64,000 nucleotides of DNA, taken from Bacteroidales bacterium. Its GTDB lineage: Bacteria > Bacteroidota > Bacteroidia > Bacteroidales > F082. The position numbers and the translations under genes were made by a program. The notes beneath the pieces are model-generated. The model was given only the letters and a program-made list of their open reading frames with translations, did no database searches and was not told where the DNA came from. Shown piece by piece: positions 24,949-34,129 of the stretch (within the stretch, counting starts at the first letter, position 1; every line of letters begins with the position of its first letter). The stretch is from the NCBI GenBank assembly GCA_016291135.1, contig JAEFAE010000005.1, positions 62,001 to 126,000 of the forward strand. The letters run 5' to 3'.

Positions 24949-26306
24949 TTCCGGAAAACCTTACGCTGCGTCAGCATCAACACAAAAGCCAGCACCGCAC
25001 CCAGCACATCGGAGATGGTCATGGAAGCCCATACGCCCGTGAGCCCATGGTAACCCATGTTTTCGAACATGGGCGGGACGATGTAGATCATCGGGAGCAG
25101 GAAGAGCACCTGGCGGGAAAGGCTCGTCACGATGGCAATCCAGGGCTTGTCGATGGATTGGAAGAAATTGGAATTGGTAATCGTAAAGCCCACCAAGGCA
25201 AACATCACCAAGATGAAACGCATGGCAGGAACCGCAATGTCGATCAATTCCTGCTCTTTGGTAAAGGCACGTAGCAGGATTTGAGGGATGGCCAAGGCCA
25301 GCACGGCACTCGCCAGGCCGATCGCCACGTTCACCTTCATGGTCAGCGTATAGACCGACTTCAACCGATGCGGATGACCCGCGCCATAGTTGTATCCAGC
25401 GATGGGCTGCATGCCCTGGCACACGCCGAGAATGAGCATCACCGCCAGGCTGGCAAAGGTGTTGATGATGCCGTAGGCACCTACCGCCAGGTCGCCACCG
25501 TAATGGATCAGCTGACGGTTCAGCAACGCCACCACGCCCGAAGCCGCCACATTCATCAGGAAGGGGCTCATGCCGATGAGCAAGATGTTCTTGAAGATGT
25601 AGCCCTTGGGCCGCCAGGCATGACGGCGGAAGCGGATGAAGGCCTTCGGCTGGATGAAATGCAGCACCGCCACGATGGCCGAGCAGGTCATGGAGATGGT
25701 GGTGGCCCAGGCAGCACCGGCGATACCCCAGTCAAGCGCATAGATGAAAACGGCATCCAGGATGATGTTGAGGATGGCACCCCCCGCCAGGATCCACATC
25801 GACTTGGTGGGATAGCCCGAGGCACGGATCAAACCCGTCAGGTTGAAGGTCACCGTGGTCATGAACATCCCGGGAAGCACGATGTCCATGTACTCACGGG
25901 CATAGCCGATGGTCTCCGCCGAAGCGCCGAACGCCTCGAGGATCCGGTCCATGAACACATAACCGCCCGTGACAAAGAGGATGCCCAGAACGAACGTCAG
26001 GATCATGCTGTTGCCCAAGATCTTCTCTGCCCAGTTGATGTCTTTCTTCCCCAGCACGATGGACATCCGCGCCGAAGAGCCGACCCCCACCAGGGAGCCA
26101 AAGGCATGGACGATGTTCATGATCGGCATGGTGATGGCCAGACCCGCAATGGCCAAGGCGCCGACACACTGGCCGAGGAACACCCGGTCGCAGATGTTGT
26201 ACACCGAGGCGATGATCTGGCTCACGATCGAGGGGAGGGCGTACGCCCATAAAAGTTTCTTTATATCTTTGGTTTCCAGCTCTTTAGTTCGATCCAACTG
26301 TTCCAT
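24945..26306 (-). CDS. MATE family efflux transporter
   Basis: 453-residue inner-membrane antiporter with about twelve helices in two pseudo-symmetric halves. Landmarks: LPSIVSQIIASVYNICDRVFLGQ in helix 1, GSSARMSIVLGKKD, the mid-protein GMSPFLMNVAASGVVALLNRQL, and GMQPIAGYNYGAG in the second half. This resembles MepA-type drug/Na+ or H+ antiporters. The ATG at 26306 is preferred over a TTG at 26315. A TAATTTTG box lies 24 bp upstream. It converges on and slightly overlaps the GH89 gene. Confidence 0.93.
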   Translation of the reverse strand: MEQLDRTKELETKDIKKLLWAYALPSIVSQIIASVYNICDRVFLGQCVGALAIAGLAITMPIMNIVHAFGSLVGVGSSARMSIVLGKKDINWAEKILGNSMILTFVLGILFVTGGYVFMDRILEAFGASAETIGYAREYMDIVLPGMFMTTVTFNLTGLIRASGYPTKSMWILAGGAILNIILDAVFIYALDWGIAGAAWATTISMTCSAIVAVLHFIQPKAFIRFRRHAWRPKGYIFKNILLIGMSPFLMNVAASGVVALLNRQLIHYGGDLAVGAYGIINTFASLAVMLILGVCQGMQPIAGYNYGAGHPHRLKSVYTLTMKVNVAIGLASAVLALAIPQILLRAFTKEQELIDIAVPAMRFILVMFALVGFTITNSNFFQSIDKPWIAIVTSLSRQVLFLLPMIYIVPPMFENMGYHGLTGVWASMTISDVLGAVLAFVLMLTQRKVFRN

Positions 26307-26330
26307 TTCGCACAATCAAAAAATGAAGCG

Positions 26331-26358
26331 CAAAATTAGCGTTTTTTTTCTATCTTTG
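26331..26358. promoter_or_regulatory. Divergent -7 boxes, MATE gene and DUF4424-like gene
   Basis: TAATTTTG on the minus strand (26331-26338) and TATCTTTG on the plus strand (26351-26358), the latter 24 bp before the ATG at 26383. Confidence 0.55.
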
Positions 26359-26382
26359 CATCCAAATTCAAAATTGATTAAC

Positions 26383-27546
26383 ATGAGAAAATATTTGTTA
26401 TTCTTCTGTGCTATCCTGTTAAGCAGCCTAGGACGCGCCAACGACGGGGTTTTCTACACCTCGGGCAACCAGCTTATCCCGATCACCGAGACCGAGATCT
26501 CCGTGAAGAAAGAGATCCTCAGCATCACCCGTGAAGACAACAAGATGCTGGTCCATGTCTATTATGAGTTCTTCAATCCCGGCGATGAAAAGACCCTGCT
26601 GGTCGGCTTTGAGGCCATGCCTCCCGGAGGTGCCTGGGGAATGGAGGAAGAAGAATACAAAAAAATCACCAACCATCCTTACATCTACGACTTCACCGTG
26701 AAAATCAACGGCCAGCCGCAGTCTTACCAGGTGGCGCATGTGGAGCGGGAAGGCGAATATTATCAGAACGGCAAGTTCAAGACCCTCAGCAAACAACGCG
26801 AGATGGAACTCGGCCGTGAGATGGAGTTCTCCGAGGCCATCCAATACCTCTTTGTGTATCACTTCAACGCCACGTTCAAAAAAGGACTGAACATCGTGGA
26901 GCACACCTATACCTTCGAGGAGTCGGAATATGTGGGAATCGACTACACCCTCGACTATGTGCTCACCGCCGCCAACCGCTGGGCCAACCACCAGATCGAC
27001 GACTTCACGCTGAACCTCGACATGGGCGACAGGACCTCCTTTGACGTCCAGGAGCGCTTCTTCCGGGGCGAAGGCGGATGGACCATCAACGGCGTTGGCC
27101 GCAAGAACATCGGCAAGCTTTACGACAACAAGGTCCTCCGCTTCCACATCCAACAAGGCACGGTCACCTTCCACAAGACGAACTTCCATCCCGAGGGAGA
27201 GCTCCGTCTGGAACAGACCTTCTACTTCAGCCAAGACGAGGACGACAACATGGACTATTGCCATAGCTTTTACCACAACAACTTCAAGAGATGCTATCCC
27301 AATACCTACATGTGGCATTTCTTCAACATGAACGACGATTGCAAGCCCTTCACCGCCGACATGAAGAAGATCATGCGCAACCTGCCTTTCGCCGTCCGTG
27401 GCTATGTGTTCAAGACCAAGATCATCCAGGATTATTACGAATCCACCGACTGGTACGTGGCCGACCCCAACTATGTCTCCGACATGAAAGGCCTTTCGAA
27501 AGACGAGCAGGAATGGGTGGAGTATTGGACCAAACAACAAAAATAA
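26383..27546 (+). CDS. Secreted protein with DUF4424-like N-terminus
   Basis: 387-residue secreted protein; signal peptide about residues 1-20 (LLFFCAILLSSLGRA), then NDGVFYTSGNQLIPITETEI and a KEILSITREDNKMLVHVYYEFFNPG stretch like the DUF4424 opening, where a conserved set of strands precedes an F-x-M/L-P-P turn (FEAMPPGG). The rest is beta-rich with acidic patches (SQDEDDNMDYCHSFYHNN). No catalytic motif is recognised. It is the first gene of a probable five-gene run, 21 bp before the LysM gene, which suggests a periplasmic or envelope role linked to the downstream O-acylation genes. The family match is tentative. Confidence 0.6.
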   Translation: MRKYLLFFCAILLSSLGRANDGVFYTSGNQLIPITETEISVKKEILSITREDNKMLVHVYYEFFNPGDEKTLLVGFEAMPPGGAWGMEEEEYKKITNHPYIYDFTVKINGQPQSYQVAHVEREGEYYQNGKFKTLSKQREMELGREMEFSEAIQYLFVYHFNATFKKGLNIVEHTYTFEESEYVGIDYTLDYVLTAANRWANHQIDDFTLNLDMGDRTSFDVQERFFRGEGGWTINGVGRKNIGKLYDNKVLRFHIQQGTVTFHKTNFHPEGELRLEQTFYFSQDEDDNMDYCHSFYHNNFKRCYPNTYMWHFFNMNDDCKPFTADMKKIMRNLPFAVRGYVFKTKIIQDYYESTDWYVADPNYVSDMKGLSKDEQEWVEYWTKQQK

Positions 27547-27567
27547 TCCCAAGGCGTTTTGAGGTTT

Positions 27568-28674
27568 ATGAAACGGCATCTTAAGGCAATACTGTTGCTG
27601 GCAGGGATCGTTCTTGCCTTCCATCGGGCTGGGGCCTCGACGCCCGACTCCGTTCAGGTGTGCCGGCGACTCGCATCCATCGAAGGGTCGGTCTCCCTGC
27701 CCTACCATGCTTCGCTACTTGCCGCCATCAAGGAGTTCGCCGCCCGGCCCCTTCCGGCAGAATTCGTCCAATACGACAGCCTCCTCACCGCCGAGATCCA
27801 ACGGCGCGGCCTGCCCCTCGAACTGAAGTACCTGCCCCTCGCCTTGTCGCGGATGAACACCAACCATTACCAGGCCGGACGCGCCGGCGTATGGGACCTG
27901 CCTGTCCTGCTCGCCTTGCGCTACGGACTCACCGTCACCGAGCACCACGACGAACGTTACTCCGTGGAAGCCTCCACCCAAGCCGCCCTGCAGTATCTGA
28001 GTGACTTGCATGCTTCCATGGGCGACTGGTGGGACTGCCTGCTTGCCTACACCAACAGCCCTGCCGCCCTCAACCAGGCCAAGGCACGGCATCCGGGCGT
28101 CCAGATCGGGCCCTGGGGGTATGTGGAACAAGGATGGCTCGCCAACACCGACGTGGTCGGCGACTTCATCGCCTGCGATTACGTGTATAGCGCCGACAAC
28201 AAAGCCGTGGCTTCCACCACCGAGGAAATCGTCACCTGCGGCTTCGACCAGCCTATCTCGGTGGCCGTCCTCTGCAGCCACACCGACCTTCCGAAAAAGA
28301 TCCTCCTCATGCTCAACCCCCTTTTCAGGTCCGATCCCCTCCTCCCCTTGGCGTCCTACGGACTACGGCTCCCCGCCTCGGTGAAGGCACGGTTCGAAGC
28401 CGAAAAAGAGGCCATTTATGCGGAGACCGCACAGCTGAACGAAAAGAAAGCGGAAGAAGCGACGCAACTCGCCGAGCAACAGGAAAAAACACAGCAAGCC
28501 GTCAAGGCTCAGGCCAAGAAAGAACAAAAAAGCATCACCTACGTGGTCAAGTCGGGCGACACCTTGAACAAGATCGCCAAGAAATACCACGTCAAGGTCA
28601 GTGATCTCAAGAAATGGAACAAGCTGAAAGGCGACATGATCCGTGAGAAACAAAAACTGAAGATCTACCAATGA
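27568..28674 (+). CDS. LysM protein with degenerate MltD-like transglycosylase domain
   Basis: 368-residue secreted protein. A signal peptide (about 1-24) is followed by an SLT/MltD-like region (about 65-190) with LTAEIQRRGLPLELKYLP, AGRAGVWDLPVLLALRYGL and GDWWDCLLAYTNSPAALNQA. A Glu/Ala/Lys-rich coiled linker (about 270-318) leads to a C-terminal LysM domain (about 322-368, VVKSGDTLNKIAKKY). In active MltD proteins the segment after LPLELKYLP begins with the catalytic Glu (about 'VIES'); here it is LALS, leaving Leu93 at that position, and the WQF motif is WDL. It probably binds peptidoglycan without cutting it. Its stop overlaps the next start (ATGA). Confidence 0.82.
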   Translation: MKRHLKAILLLAGIVLAFHRAGASTPDSVQVCRRLASIEGSVSLPYHASLLAAIKEFAARPLPAEFVQYDSLLTAEIQRRGLPLELKYLPLALSRMNTNHYQAGRAGVWDLPVLLALRYGLTVTEHHDERYSVEASTQAALQYLSDLHASMGDWWDCLLAYTNSPAALNQAKARHPGVQIGPWGYVEQGWLANTDVVGDFIACDYVYSADNKAVASTTEEIVTCGFDQPISVAVLCSHTDLPKKILLMLNPLFRSDPLLPLASYGLRLPASVKARFEAEKEAIYAETAQLNEKKAEEATQLAEQQEKTQQAVKAQAKKEQKSITYVVKSGDTLNKIAKKYHVKVSDLKKWNKLKGDMIREKQKLKIYQ

Positions 28675-30200
28675 AAGCGTCACGCACCCTACTATTCATC
28701 CTCTCCGTCTTTTTACTGCTGGGCATCGCCTGGTTCGCCTTCCCCGCCGAAGGCGTGGCTTTGGGCAGGCTCGAGCTGCGTTTCCCCTCCTACGCCCAAG
28801 ACAAGATGGGCGAAGAAGAGGGTCCCGACGTAGACGCCATCCTCAACGAGGTCAGCAAGAGTTTCGAGATGACCTGTTCCGAAACGCTGCTCGACAGCCT
28901 GACGTTCTTCCGCGACTACCTCACCCTCAACCCCAACCGCATCTACCTGCCCAACGACGACTACAGCTATTTCGACGACTTGTTCCAGCTTTTGGAACAG
29001 GCTGTCAAACAACATAAGACCTACCGTGTGATGCACTATGGCGACTCGCAAATCGAGATGGACCGCATCACCTCCGTGCTGCGCCAGCGCATGCAAGAAC
29101 GCTTCGGCGGCTCCGGACCGAACATGATCCCCGCCATCCAACGGGTGGCCTCCATGTCCATCTCGCAGAGCTACTCGGGCGGCCTCACCCGCTACACCAT
29201 GTACGGCGACTCCACCACCCGCCGCGCCCCGCACAACCGCTATGGCGTGATGACCCAGTTCTCCCAATCGGGCGGCAGCGCCACCATCTCGTTCACCAAG
29301 ACCCGCCATTCCAAGGCGCTGGAGAACGTCAAGGAGATCTCGAGTGTGTCGGTGCTCATCGGCAACAACAGCGAAGGTTTCAAGGCCACGCTGAAGGCCG
29401 ACACCCTCAAGACGGAGCCTATCGTCTGCGCTGCCAAGAAAGGGGTCTCCCTCATCCACTGGGACCTGCCCGCCCAAGTCGGCAAAGGCACGATCACCCT
29501 GCAGGGCAGCGCCGAAGTGTATGCCGTCCTGCTCGACGGCGACGCGGGCGTCGCCGTCGACAACGTCCCGCTCCGGGGCTGTTCCGGCACCATCTTCACC
29601 CGCGGCAACAAGGAAGTGATGCAGGAGTCGTTCGAGCTGATGGACACCCGCATGATCATCCTGCAGTTCGGCGGCAACCGCATGCCCAGCATCTACAATA
29701 CCAAGTCGGTCACCAACTACATGGCCGAGCTGGAGAAGCAGATCAACTACTTTAAGGAAGTGGCCCCGCAAGCCACGCTGCTCTTCATCGGCCCTGCCGA
29801 CATGGGCAAGAGCTACAATGGCAAGATGGGCACGTGGAAAGGGTTGCCCGAGCTGAACGACTCGCTTCGGTCGATGGCCCTGCACAACGACGTCGCCTAT
29901 TGGGACATGTTCCACGTGATGGGCGGCGAAGGCTCCATGGCCCAATACGTGAAGCACAACCCACCCTTGGCCGGACCCGACTACATCCATTTCACCACGC
30001 TGGGCGCGCAGGAGATCGGCGACGACCTCGCCAAGTCGTTCCTCACCTACTACGACTTCTACAAGCTGCGCCAAGACCTGCCCGATGAGCTTCCTGCCGA
30101 CTCCCTCTACGGGTTCATGCACAAGGACCGCGAACTCATCGAGAAAGAGAAAGCCCTTCGGAGCCGCAAATTCGAACCGACCCAATACTACCTGCCATGA
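28671..30200 (+). CDS. SGNH-fold hydrolase/acyltransferase-like membrane-anchored protein
   Basis: 509 residues with one N-terminal hydrophobic anchor (about 6-26), so it is probably tethered in the periplasm. The SGNH core carries block I HYGDSQIEMDR with Ser126, a glycine/asparagine block FGGNRMP near residue 335 and block V DYIHFT with Asp437 and His440, so a full Ser-Asp-His triad is present. An inserted beta domain (about 180-310) separates blocks I and III. Comparable AlgX/AlgJ/PatB-type proteins take acetyl groups exported by an MBOAT partner and put them on glycans. The gene sits between the LysM gene and a second SGNH gene with 4-bp overlaps on both sides. Confidence 0.8.
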   Translation: MKASRTLLFILSVFLLLGIAWFAFPAEGVALGRLELRFPSYAQDKMGEEEGPDVDAILNEVSKSFEMTCSETLLDSLTFFRDYLTLNPNRIYLPNDDYSYFDDLFQLLEQAVKQHKTYRVMHYGDSQIEMDRITSVLRQRMQERFGGSGPNMIPAIQRVASMSISQSYSGGLTRYTMYGDSTTRRAPHNRYGVMTQFSQSGGSATISFTKTRHSKALENVKEISSVSVLIGNNSEGFKATLKADTLKTEPIVCAAKKGVSLIHWDLPAQVGKGTITLQGSAEVYAVLLDGDAGVAVDNVPLRGCSGTIFTRGNKEVMQESFELMDTRMIILQFGGNRMPSIYNTKSVTNYMAELEKQINYFKEVAPQATLLFIGPADMGKSYNGKMGTWKGLPELNDSLRSMALHNDVAYWDMFHVMGGEGSMAQYVKHNPPLAGPDYIHFTTLGAQEIGDDLAKSFLTYYDFYKLRQDLPDELPADSLYGFMHKDRELIEKEKALRSRKFEPTQYYLP

Positions 30201-31450
30201 AACGAATCGTCCTCATCATATCCCTGCTGTCGGCCTTGACGCTGGCTTCGCTGCATGCCCAGCATCCGCTGAAAGTCAGCATCCCCGAATATGCCGGCAT
30301 CCGGCTCGACCAAAACCGCCTCCTCTATCCCGGCGACAGCCTGGCCATGGAACGGTTCTTCGACAAGCTCGACGCGCTGCTCTACACCGGGAAGGGCCAT
30401 GTCAACATCATGCACATCGGCGGCTCCCACGTCCAGGCCGGCACGTTCTCCCAACAGATGCGCGACAACCTGCTCCAACTCGACCCGGGCATCACCGCTG
30501 GACGGGGTCTCGTCTTTCCCTATATGAAGACCAACTCGCCCTGCAGCTACCTCATCTCGAGCACCGGTGAATGGAGCTACTGCCGCAACGCCGTACCCTT
30601 CGACACCCGTCTCGGCCTCGCCGGCGCCTCCGTCACCACCTCCGACCCCGACGCCAGCTTCAGCATCGTCACCCGCGAGAAACGTCCCCGCAGCATCACG
30701 CCCAAGTTCGACTTCAACCTGGTGAAGATCCTGGGCTACGGCGACAACGACAGCATCGTCCCCGTGGTGCATTTCCGCAACCAGGCGCTCCAGGGCACCT
30801 ACAACGCGCAGGAGGGCTCCTACACCTTCCAACTCCCCGACTACACCGACTCGCTCTATGTCGATTTCAATCAGGTGGCTGGCACCTTCACCGTCACCGG
30901 CGTCTATCTCGACAACGGCATGCCCGGCATCACCTACCATGGCATCGGCGTCAACGGCGCCCGGGTCGACTCCTACCTCAGCTGCGCCGACCTTGAACGC
31001 GACCTGAAGCTCGTCCAGCCCGACCTTGTCATCTTCGGCATCGGCATCAACGACGCCGCCGGCGACAGCTTCACCAAGGAACGTTTCAAGCGTGACTACA
31101 GCCAGCTGATCGACCTCATCCACAAGGTCAGTCCCGGCTGTGCCCTGCTCTTCGTCACCAACAACGACAGCTACAAGAAAGTCAAGCGGAACAAATACCA
31201 GGTGAACCCCAACGGCGTGGTGGCCGAACAGGCCTTCCTCGAGTTGGGAAAGAAATACAACGCCGCCGTATGGGATTTCTTCGACCTCATGGGCGGGTTG
31301 CATTCCATGGCCGTCTGGGAACACGTCGGCTTGGCACAGAAAGACAAGGTCCACTTCACCCAGCAGGGATACGCCTTGATTGGAGACCTGCTTTATAACG
31401 CATTGATGGACCGCTATATCGAACATCTCAACAACCGCCAACACCAATGA
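30197..31450 (+). CDS. Second SGNH-fold protein of the O-acylation cluster
   Basis: 417-residue secreted protein (signal peptide about 1-21, ending SLHAQ). Block I is HIGGSHVQAGTF with Ser77, where GGS replaces the usual GDS. A GIGVNGAR segment and FGIGINDAAGDSF (block III, Asn) follow, then block V DKVHFTQQGY with Asp383 and His386. Overall layout matches the previous protein, with an inserted beta domain between blocks, but sequence identity is low, so the two likely act on different steps or positions. Overlaps both neighbours by 4 bp, so the LysM, SGNH, SGNH and MBOAT genes should be made in fixed ratio. Confidence 0.82.
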   Translation: MKRIVLIISLLSALTLASLHAQHPLKVSIPEYAGIRLDQNRLLYPGDSLAMERFFDKLDALLYTGKGHVNIMHIGGSHVQAGTFSQQMRDNLLQLDPGITAGRGLVFPYMKTNSPCSYLISSTGEWSYCRNAVPFDTRLGLAGASVTTSDPDASFSIVTREKRPRSITPKFDFNLVKILGYGDNDSIVPVVHFRNQALQGTYNAQEGSYTFQLPDYTDSLYVDFNQVAGTFTVTGVYLDNGMPGITYHGIGVNGARVDSYLSCADLERDLKLVQPDLVIFGIGINDAAGDSFTKERFKRDYSQLIDLIHKVSPGCALLFVTNNDSYKKVKRNKYQVNPNGVVAEQAFLELGKKYNAAVWDFFDLMGGLHSMAVWEHVGLAQKDKVHFTQQGYALIGDLLYNALMDRYIEHLNNRQHQ

Positions 31451-33324
31451 TGAGCTTCACCGACATCGCGCTCGACTTCCTCCAGAAGCTGTTCTCCTTC
31501 GACAAGGCCCATCCCTTGCTGTTCACCCAGTTCTACTTCTGGGCTTTCTTCGGCATCGTGTTCGCGGTGTTCAGCCTCATCAAGAACAAGTGCCTGCTAC
31601 GCAATGCCTTCCTGTTCTTCGTCAGCCTCTTCTTCTACTACAAGACCAGCGGCTTGTTCATCCTGATCCTGATTTTCATCACGATCTACAATTTCTTTGG
31701 AGCCAAATGGCTGAATACCAGAGAAAAAGACAGGAGCCGCAACCTCGTGTTGGCCCTCAGTGTCATCGTCAACCTCTCCATCCTGTGCTACTTCAAGTAC
31801 GCCTATTTCCTCACCGATGTCGTCAACAACCTGTTTAAGACCGATTTCAGGGTGTTCGACGTATTCTCGTGGATGGGCAACCAGATGACGGGCACCAACC
31901 GGTTCAGCGTGGATACCATCCTGCTGCCCGTGGGCATCTCGTTCTACACCTTCCAGGCCATCAGCTACATCATGGACGTATATCGCAAGCGCATCGAGCC
32001 CGTGCGGAACATCCTCGACTTCGGCTTCTACGTAAGCTTCTTCCCCCAGCTGGTGGCCGGCCCCATCGTCCGTGCCAACGAGTTCATCCCGCAGCTGCAC
32101 AAGAAATATTTCCTGAGCCGCCGACAGTTCGGTATCGCCGTGTTCTGGATCATGAACGGTCTGGTGAAGAAGATCGTGCTGAGCGACTACATCGCTGTGA
32201 ATTTCATCGACCGGGTGTTCGAGAACCCGCTCCTGTACTCGGGCTTCGAGAACCTCTGTGCCCTCTTCGGATACTCCCTGCAGGTGTACGCCGACTTCTC
32301 AGGATATACCGACATCGCCATCGGCGTGGCCATGCTGATGGGCTTCTACCTGCCCAAGAACTTCAACTCGCCCTACAAGGCCAAGCACCCGGGTGAGTTC
32401 TGGAAACGCTGGCACATCTCGCTCTCACGCTGGTTGCAGGACTACCTCTACATCCCCTTGGGCGGCAACCGCAACGCCACCTTCGGCTCGTTCTGCATCA
32501 TCGTCATGATTGCCGCCATCGCCGTCTTCCTGAGCGGCAGCTGGTGGGTGGGCCTCGGCGTGCTGGTGCTCGCCCTCGTCATCGCCCTGGTGGCCATTTT
32601 CAAACCCGAGAAGCGGAAGAAGATCACCACCAACATCAACGCCATGGACACCATGCTGCTGGGCGGCCTGTGGCACGGTGCCTCGTGGAACTTCATGATC
32701 TGGGGTGGCTTGAACGGCATCGGCATGATCTTCTACAAGTTTTGGCGCGACTGGAGCAACACCACCCGCACCCTGTTCATCCTGGTGGTCACCGTTGCCT
32801 TGAGGCTGCTCAGCCTCTATGTGCCGCAGCCCGTGTTCAGCATGTTCTTCGTGTGGTGCTTCATCATCTTGATCGGCAATGTCATCCGACTGCTTTATCA
32901 CCTGATTTTCAAGAAGAAAGCCTCCACCGATGCCTTCCAATGGCTGGCCGATGCCTGGGCGGTCTTCCAGACCTTCACCTTCATCACCTTCACCCGTTTG
33001 TTCTTCCGAAGCGGCTCCAACCTCGACCCCGCCGAGGCCAACGAGACGGCTTGGAACACCGCCAAAAACATGGTCAACCAGATCGGGAGCCATTGGGACC
33101 TCAGCAAGATCGGCGACATGGCCTGGCAATACCGCAACGTGTTCCTGATGATTGTCTTAGGTATGGTCATCCACTGGCTGCCTGAGAACTTCAAGCGCCG
33201 TTATCGCATCTGGTTTGCCAAGATGCCGTTGGCTTTGATGGTCGTCGTCTGTTTCCTGATCGTCTTTGTGATCTACCAGTTCATCACCGCCGACCTGCAG
33301 TCCTTCATCTACTTCCAATTCTAA
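31447..33324 (+). CDS. MBOAT family O-acyltransferase (AlgI/DltB-like)
   Basis: 625-residue polytopic inner-membrane protein. Family landmarks: LPVGISFYTFQAISYIMDVYR, FFPQLVAGPIVRANEFIPQ, QVYADFSGYTDIAIGVA, FWKRWHISLSRWLQDYLYIPLGG and GGLWHGASWNFMIWGG with the invariant His410. A non-standard insert of about 60 residues (FCIIVMIAAIAVFLSGSWWV to KKITTNINAMD) sits before the His motif. MBOAT proteins such as AlgI, PatA and DltB move acyl groups across the membrane for periplasmic glycan acylation. With the two SGNH proteins and the LysM protein it suggests acetylation of peptidoglycan or another cell-envelope glycan; the target is not shown by sequence. It ends the coupled run. Confidence 0.92.
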   Translation: MMSFTDIALDFLQKLFSFDKAHPLLFTQFYFWAFFGIVFAVFSLIKNKCLLRNAFLFFVSLFFYYKTSGLFILILIFITIYNFFGAKWLNTREKDRSRNLVLALSVIVNLSILCYFKYAYFLTDVVNNLFKTDFRVFDVFSWMGNQMTGTNRFSVDTILLPVGISFYTFQAISYIMDVYRKRIEPVRNILDFGFYVSFFPQLVAGPIVRANEFIPQLHKKYFLSRRQFGIAVFWIMNGLVKKIVLSDYIAVNFIDRVFENPLLYSGFENLCALFGYSLQVYADFSGYTDIAIGVAMLMGFYLPKNFNSPYKAKHPGEFWKRWHISLSRWLQDYLYIPLGGNRNATFGSFCIIVMIAAIAVFLSGSWWVGLGVLVLALVIALVAIFKPEKRKKITTNINAMDTMLLGGLWHGASWNFMIWGGLNGIGMIFYKFWRDWSNTTRTLFILVVTVALRLLSLYVPQPVFSMFFVWCFIILIGNVIRLLYHLIFKKKASTDAFQWLADAWAVFQTFTFITFTRLFFRSGSNLDPAEANETAWNTAKNMVNQIGSHWDLSKIGDMAWQYRNVFLMIVLGMVIHWLPENFKRRYRIWFAKMPLALMVVVCFLIVFVIYQFITADLQSFIYFQF

Positions 33325-33407
33325 CCGCCCAGAGGCCAAGACGAGCCCTGGCCAGGTTATCGTGCATCCCTAAAATACAACATTCCACCCTAAAAAGCAA
33401 AACCTGC

Positions 33408-34031
33408 TCACGAAAAACGACAGGCACGGTCGTAGAACCGTCGGCGCAGCCGTGCGTCGATGGGATAGCAGTCGAAGGCTCCCGTCTGGAGGTCACAGTC
33501 GAAAAAAGTGTCGATCTGGGAGATGTAGAGATGGTCGTAGTGGACGGTCTTGCTTTGCTGGGCGTCCATCATGAAACCGATGATCTCATCGACCTCCTCG
33601 GCCACGAGGTCGTATTTGGTGAAGACATAGAGCCCGAACTCCTTGAAGTCGCCATAGAAGCCGTTGTTGATCTTCCACATCTTGCTTTCGAGGATCCGCT
33701 TCATGGGGAGGGCCAGTGCCCAGTAGTTGTATTCGTTGGAGCCCACGGCATAGTTCATGTCGAGACCGTAGGAGTAGCCGCTCTCCTGGATCTTCAGCAG
33801 GTCCTCGTTGACTTCTTTGACCGGTCGCCCCGCCATCTCGTTGATGAGCGAGTTCGCCACATTCTTGTCTTCGGTGATGGCACGGGTCACCTCGATGCCG
33901 AGCCCTTGTGCCGCATCCTGCAGGTCTGGTCGGTCGGCGTTCACCAGATGGGCATAGCGGTTGCCGAGCAGCGATCGCAGCGAGCACATCGCGTACCGTT
34001 CAAAGAAGCAGGTGTCGAATTTCGGGTTCAT
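33408..34031 (-). CDS. Uncharacterised protein, possible PD-(D/E)XK-type fold
   Basis: 207-residue soluble protein with no signal peptide or membrane helix. I do not recognise a named family. The segment DLQDAAQGLGIEVTRAI (about residues 35-51) has the Asp...hydrophobic-Glu-hydrophobic spacing seen in restriction-endonuclease-like folds of uncharacterised Bacteroidota proteins. Other conserved-looking stretches are YWALALPMKRILESKMWKIN and EFGLYVFTKYDL. Start: the ATG at 34031; an in-frame TTG at 34055 overlaps the -7 box (TAACTTTG, 34053-34060). It is monocistronic, divergent from the GH106-like gene and convergent with the MBOAT gene, with an 83-bp gap holding nothing else I can name. Confidence 0.7.
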   Translation of the reverse strand: MNPKFDTCFFERYAMCSLRSLLGNRYAHLVNADRPDLQDAAQGLGIEVTRAITEDKNVANSLINEMAGRPVKEVNEDLLKIQESGYSYGLDMNYAVGSNEYNYWALALPMKRILESKMWKINNGFYGDFKEFGLYVFTKYDLVAEEVDEIIGFMMDAQQSKTVHYDHLYISQIDTFFDCDLQTGAFDCYPIDARLRRRFYDRACRFS

Positions 34032-34052
34032 GGCATGCCGGAATGATGAAGG

Positions 34053-34124
34053 CAAAGTTATAAATAATCTTCATTCCGTCCACCATTCCGCCAAAAGCAT
34101 TCTTAACATTTTTTCATACATTTG
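34053..34124. promoter_or_regulatory. Divergent -7 boxes, hypothetical gene and GH106-like gene
   Basis: TAACTTTG on the minus strand (34053-34060) and TACATTTG on the plus strand (34117-34124). The plus-strand box ends 5 bp before the GH106-like ATG, implying an mRNA with almost no leader. Confidence 0.5.
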
Positions 34125-34129
34125 CATTC

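Noticed and set aside
28713-30185. Long antisense frame opposite the first SGNH gene
   Set aside because: Covers almost the whole of a well-supported gene with triad residues; no independent evidence for expression.
33334-33353. GGCCA/TGGCC inverted repeat after the MBOAT gene considered as a terminator
   Set aside because: A 5-bp stem with a 10-nt loop and no T-run, so too weak to call.
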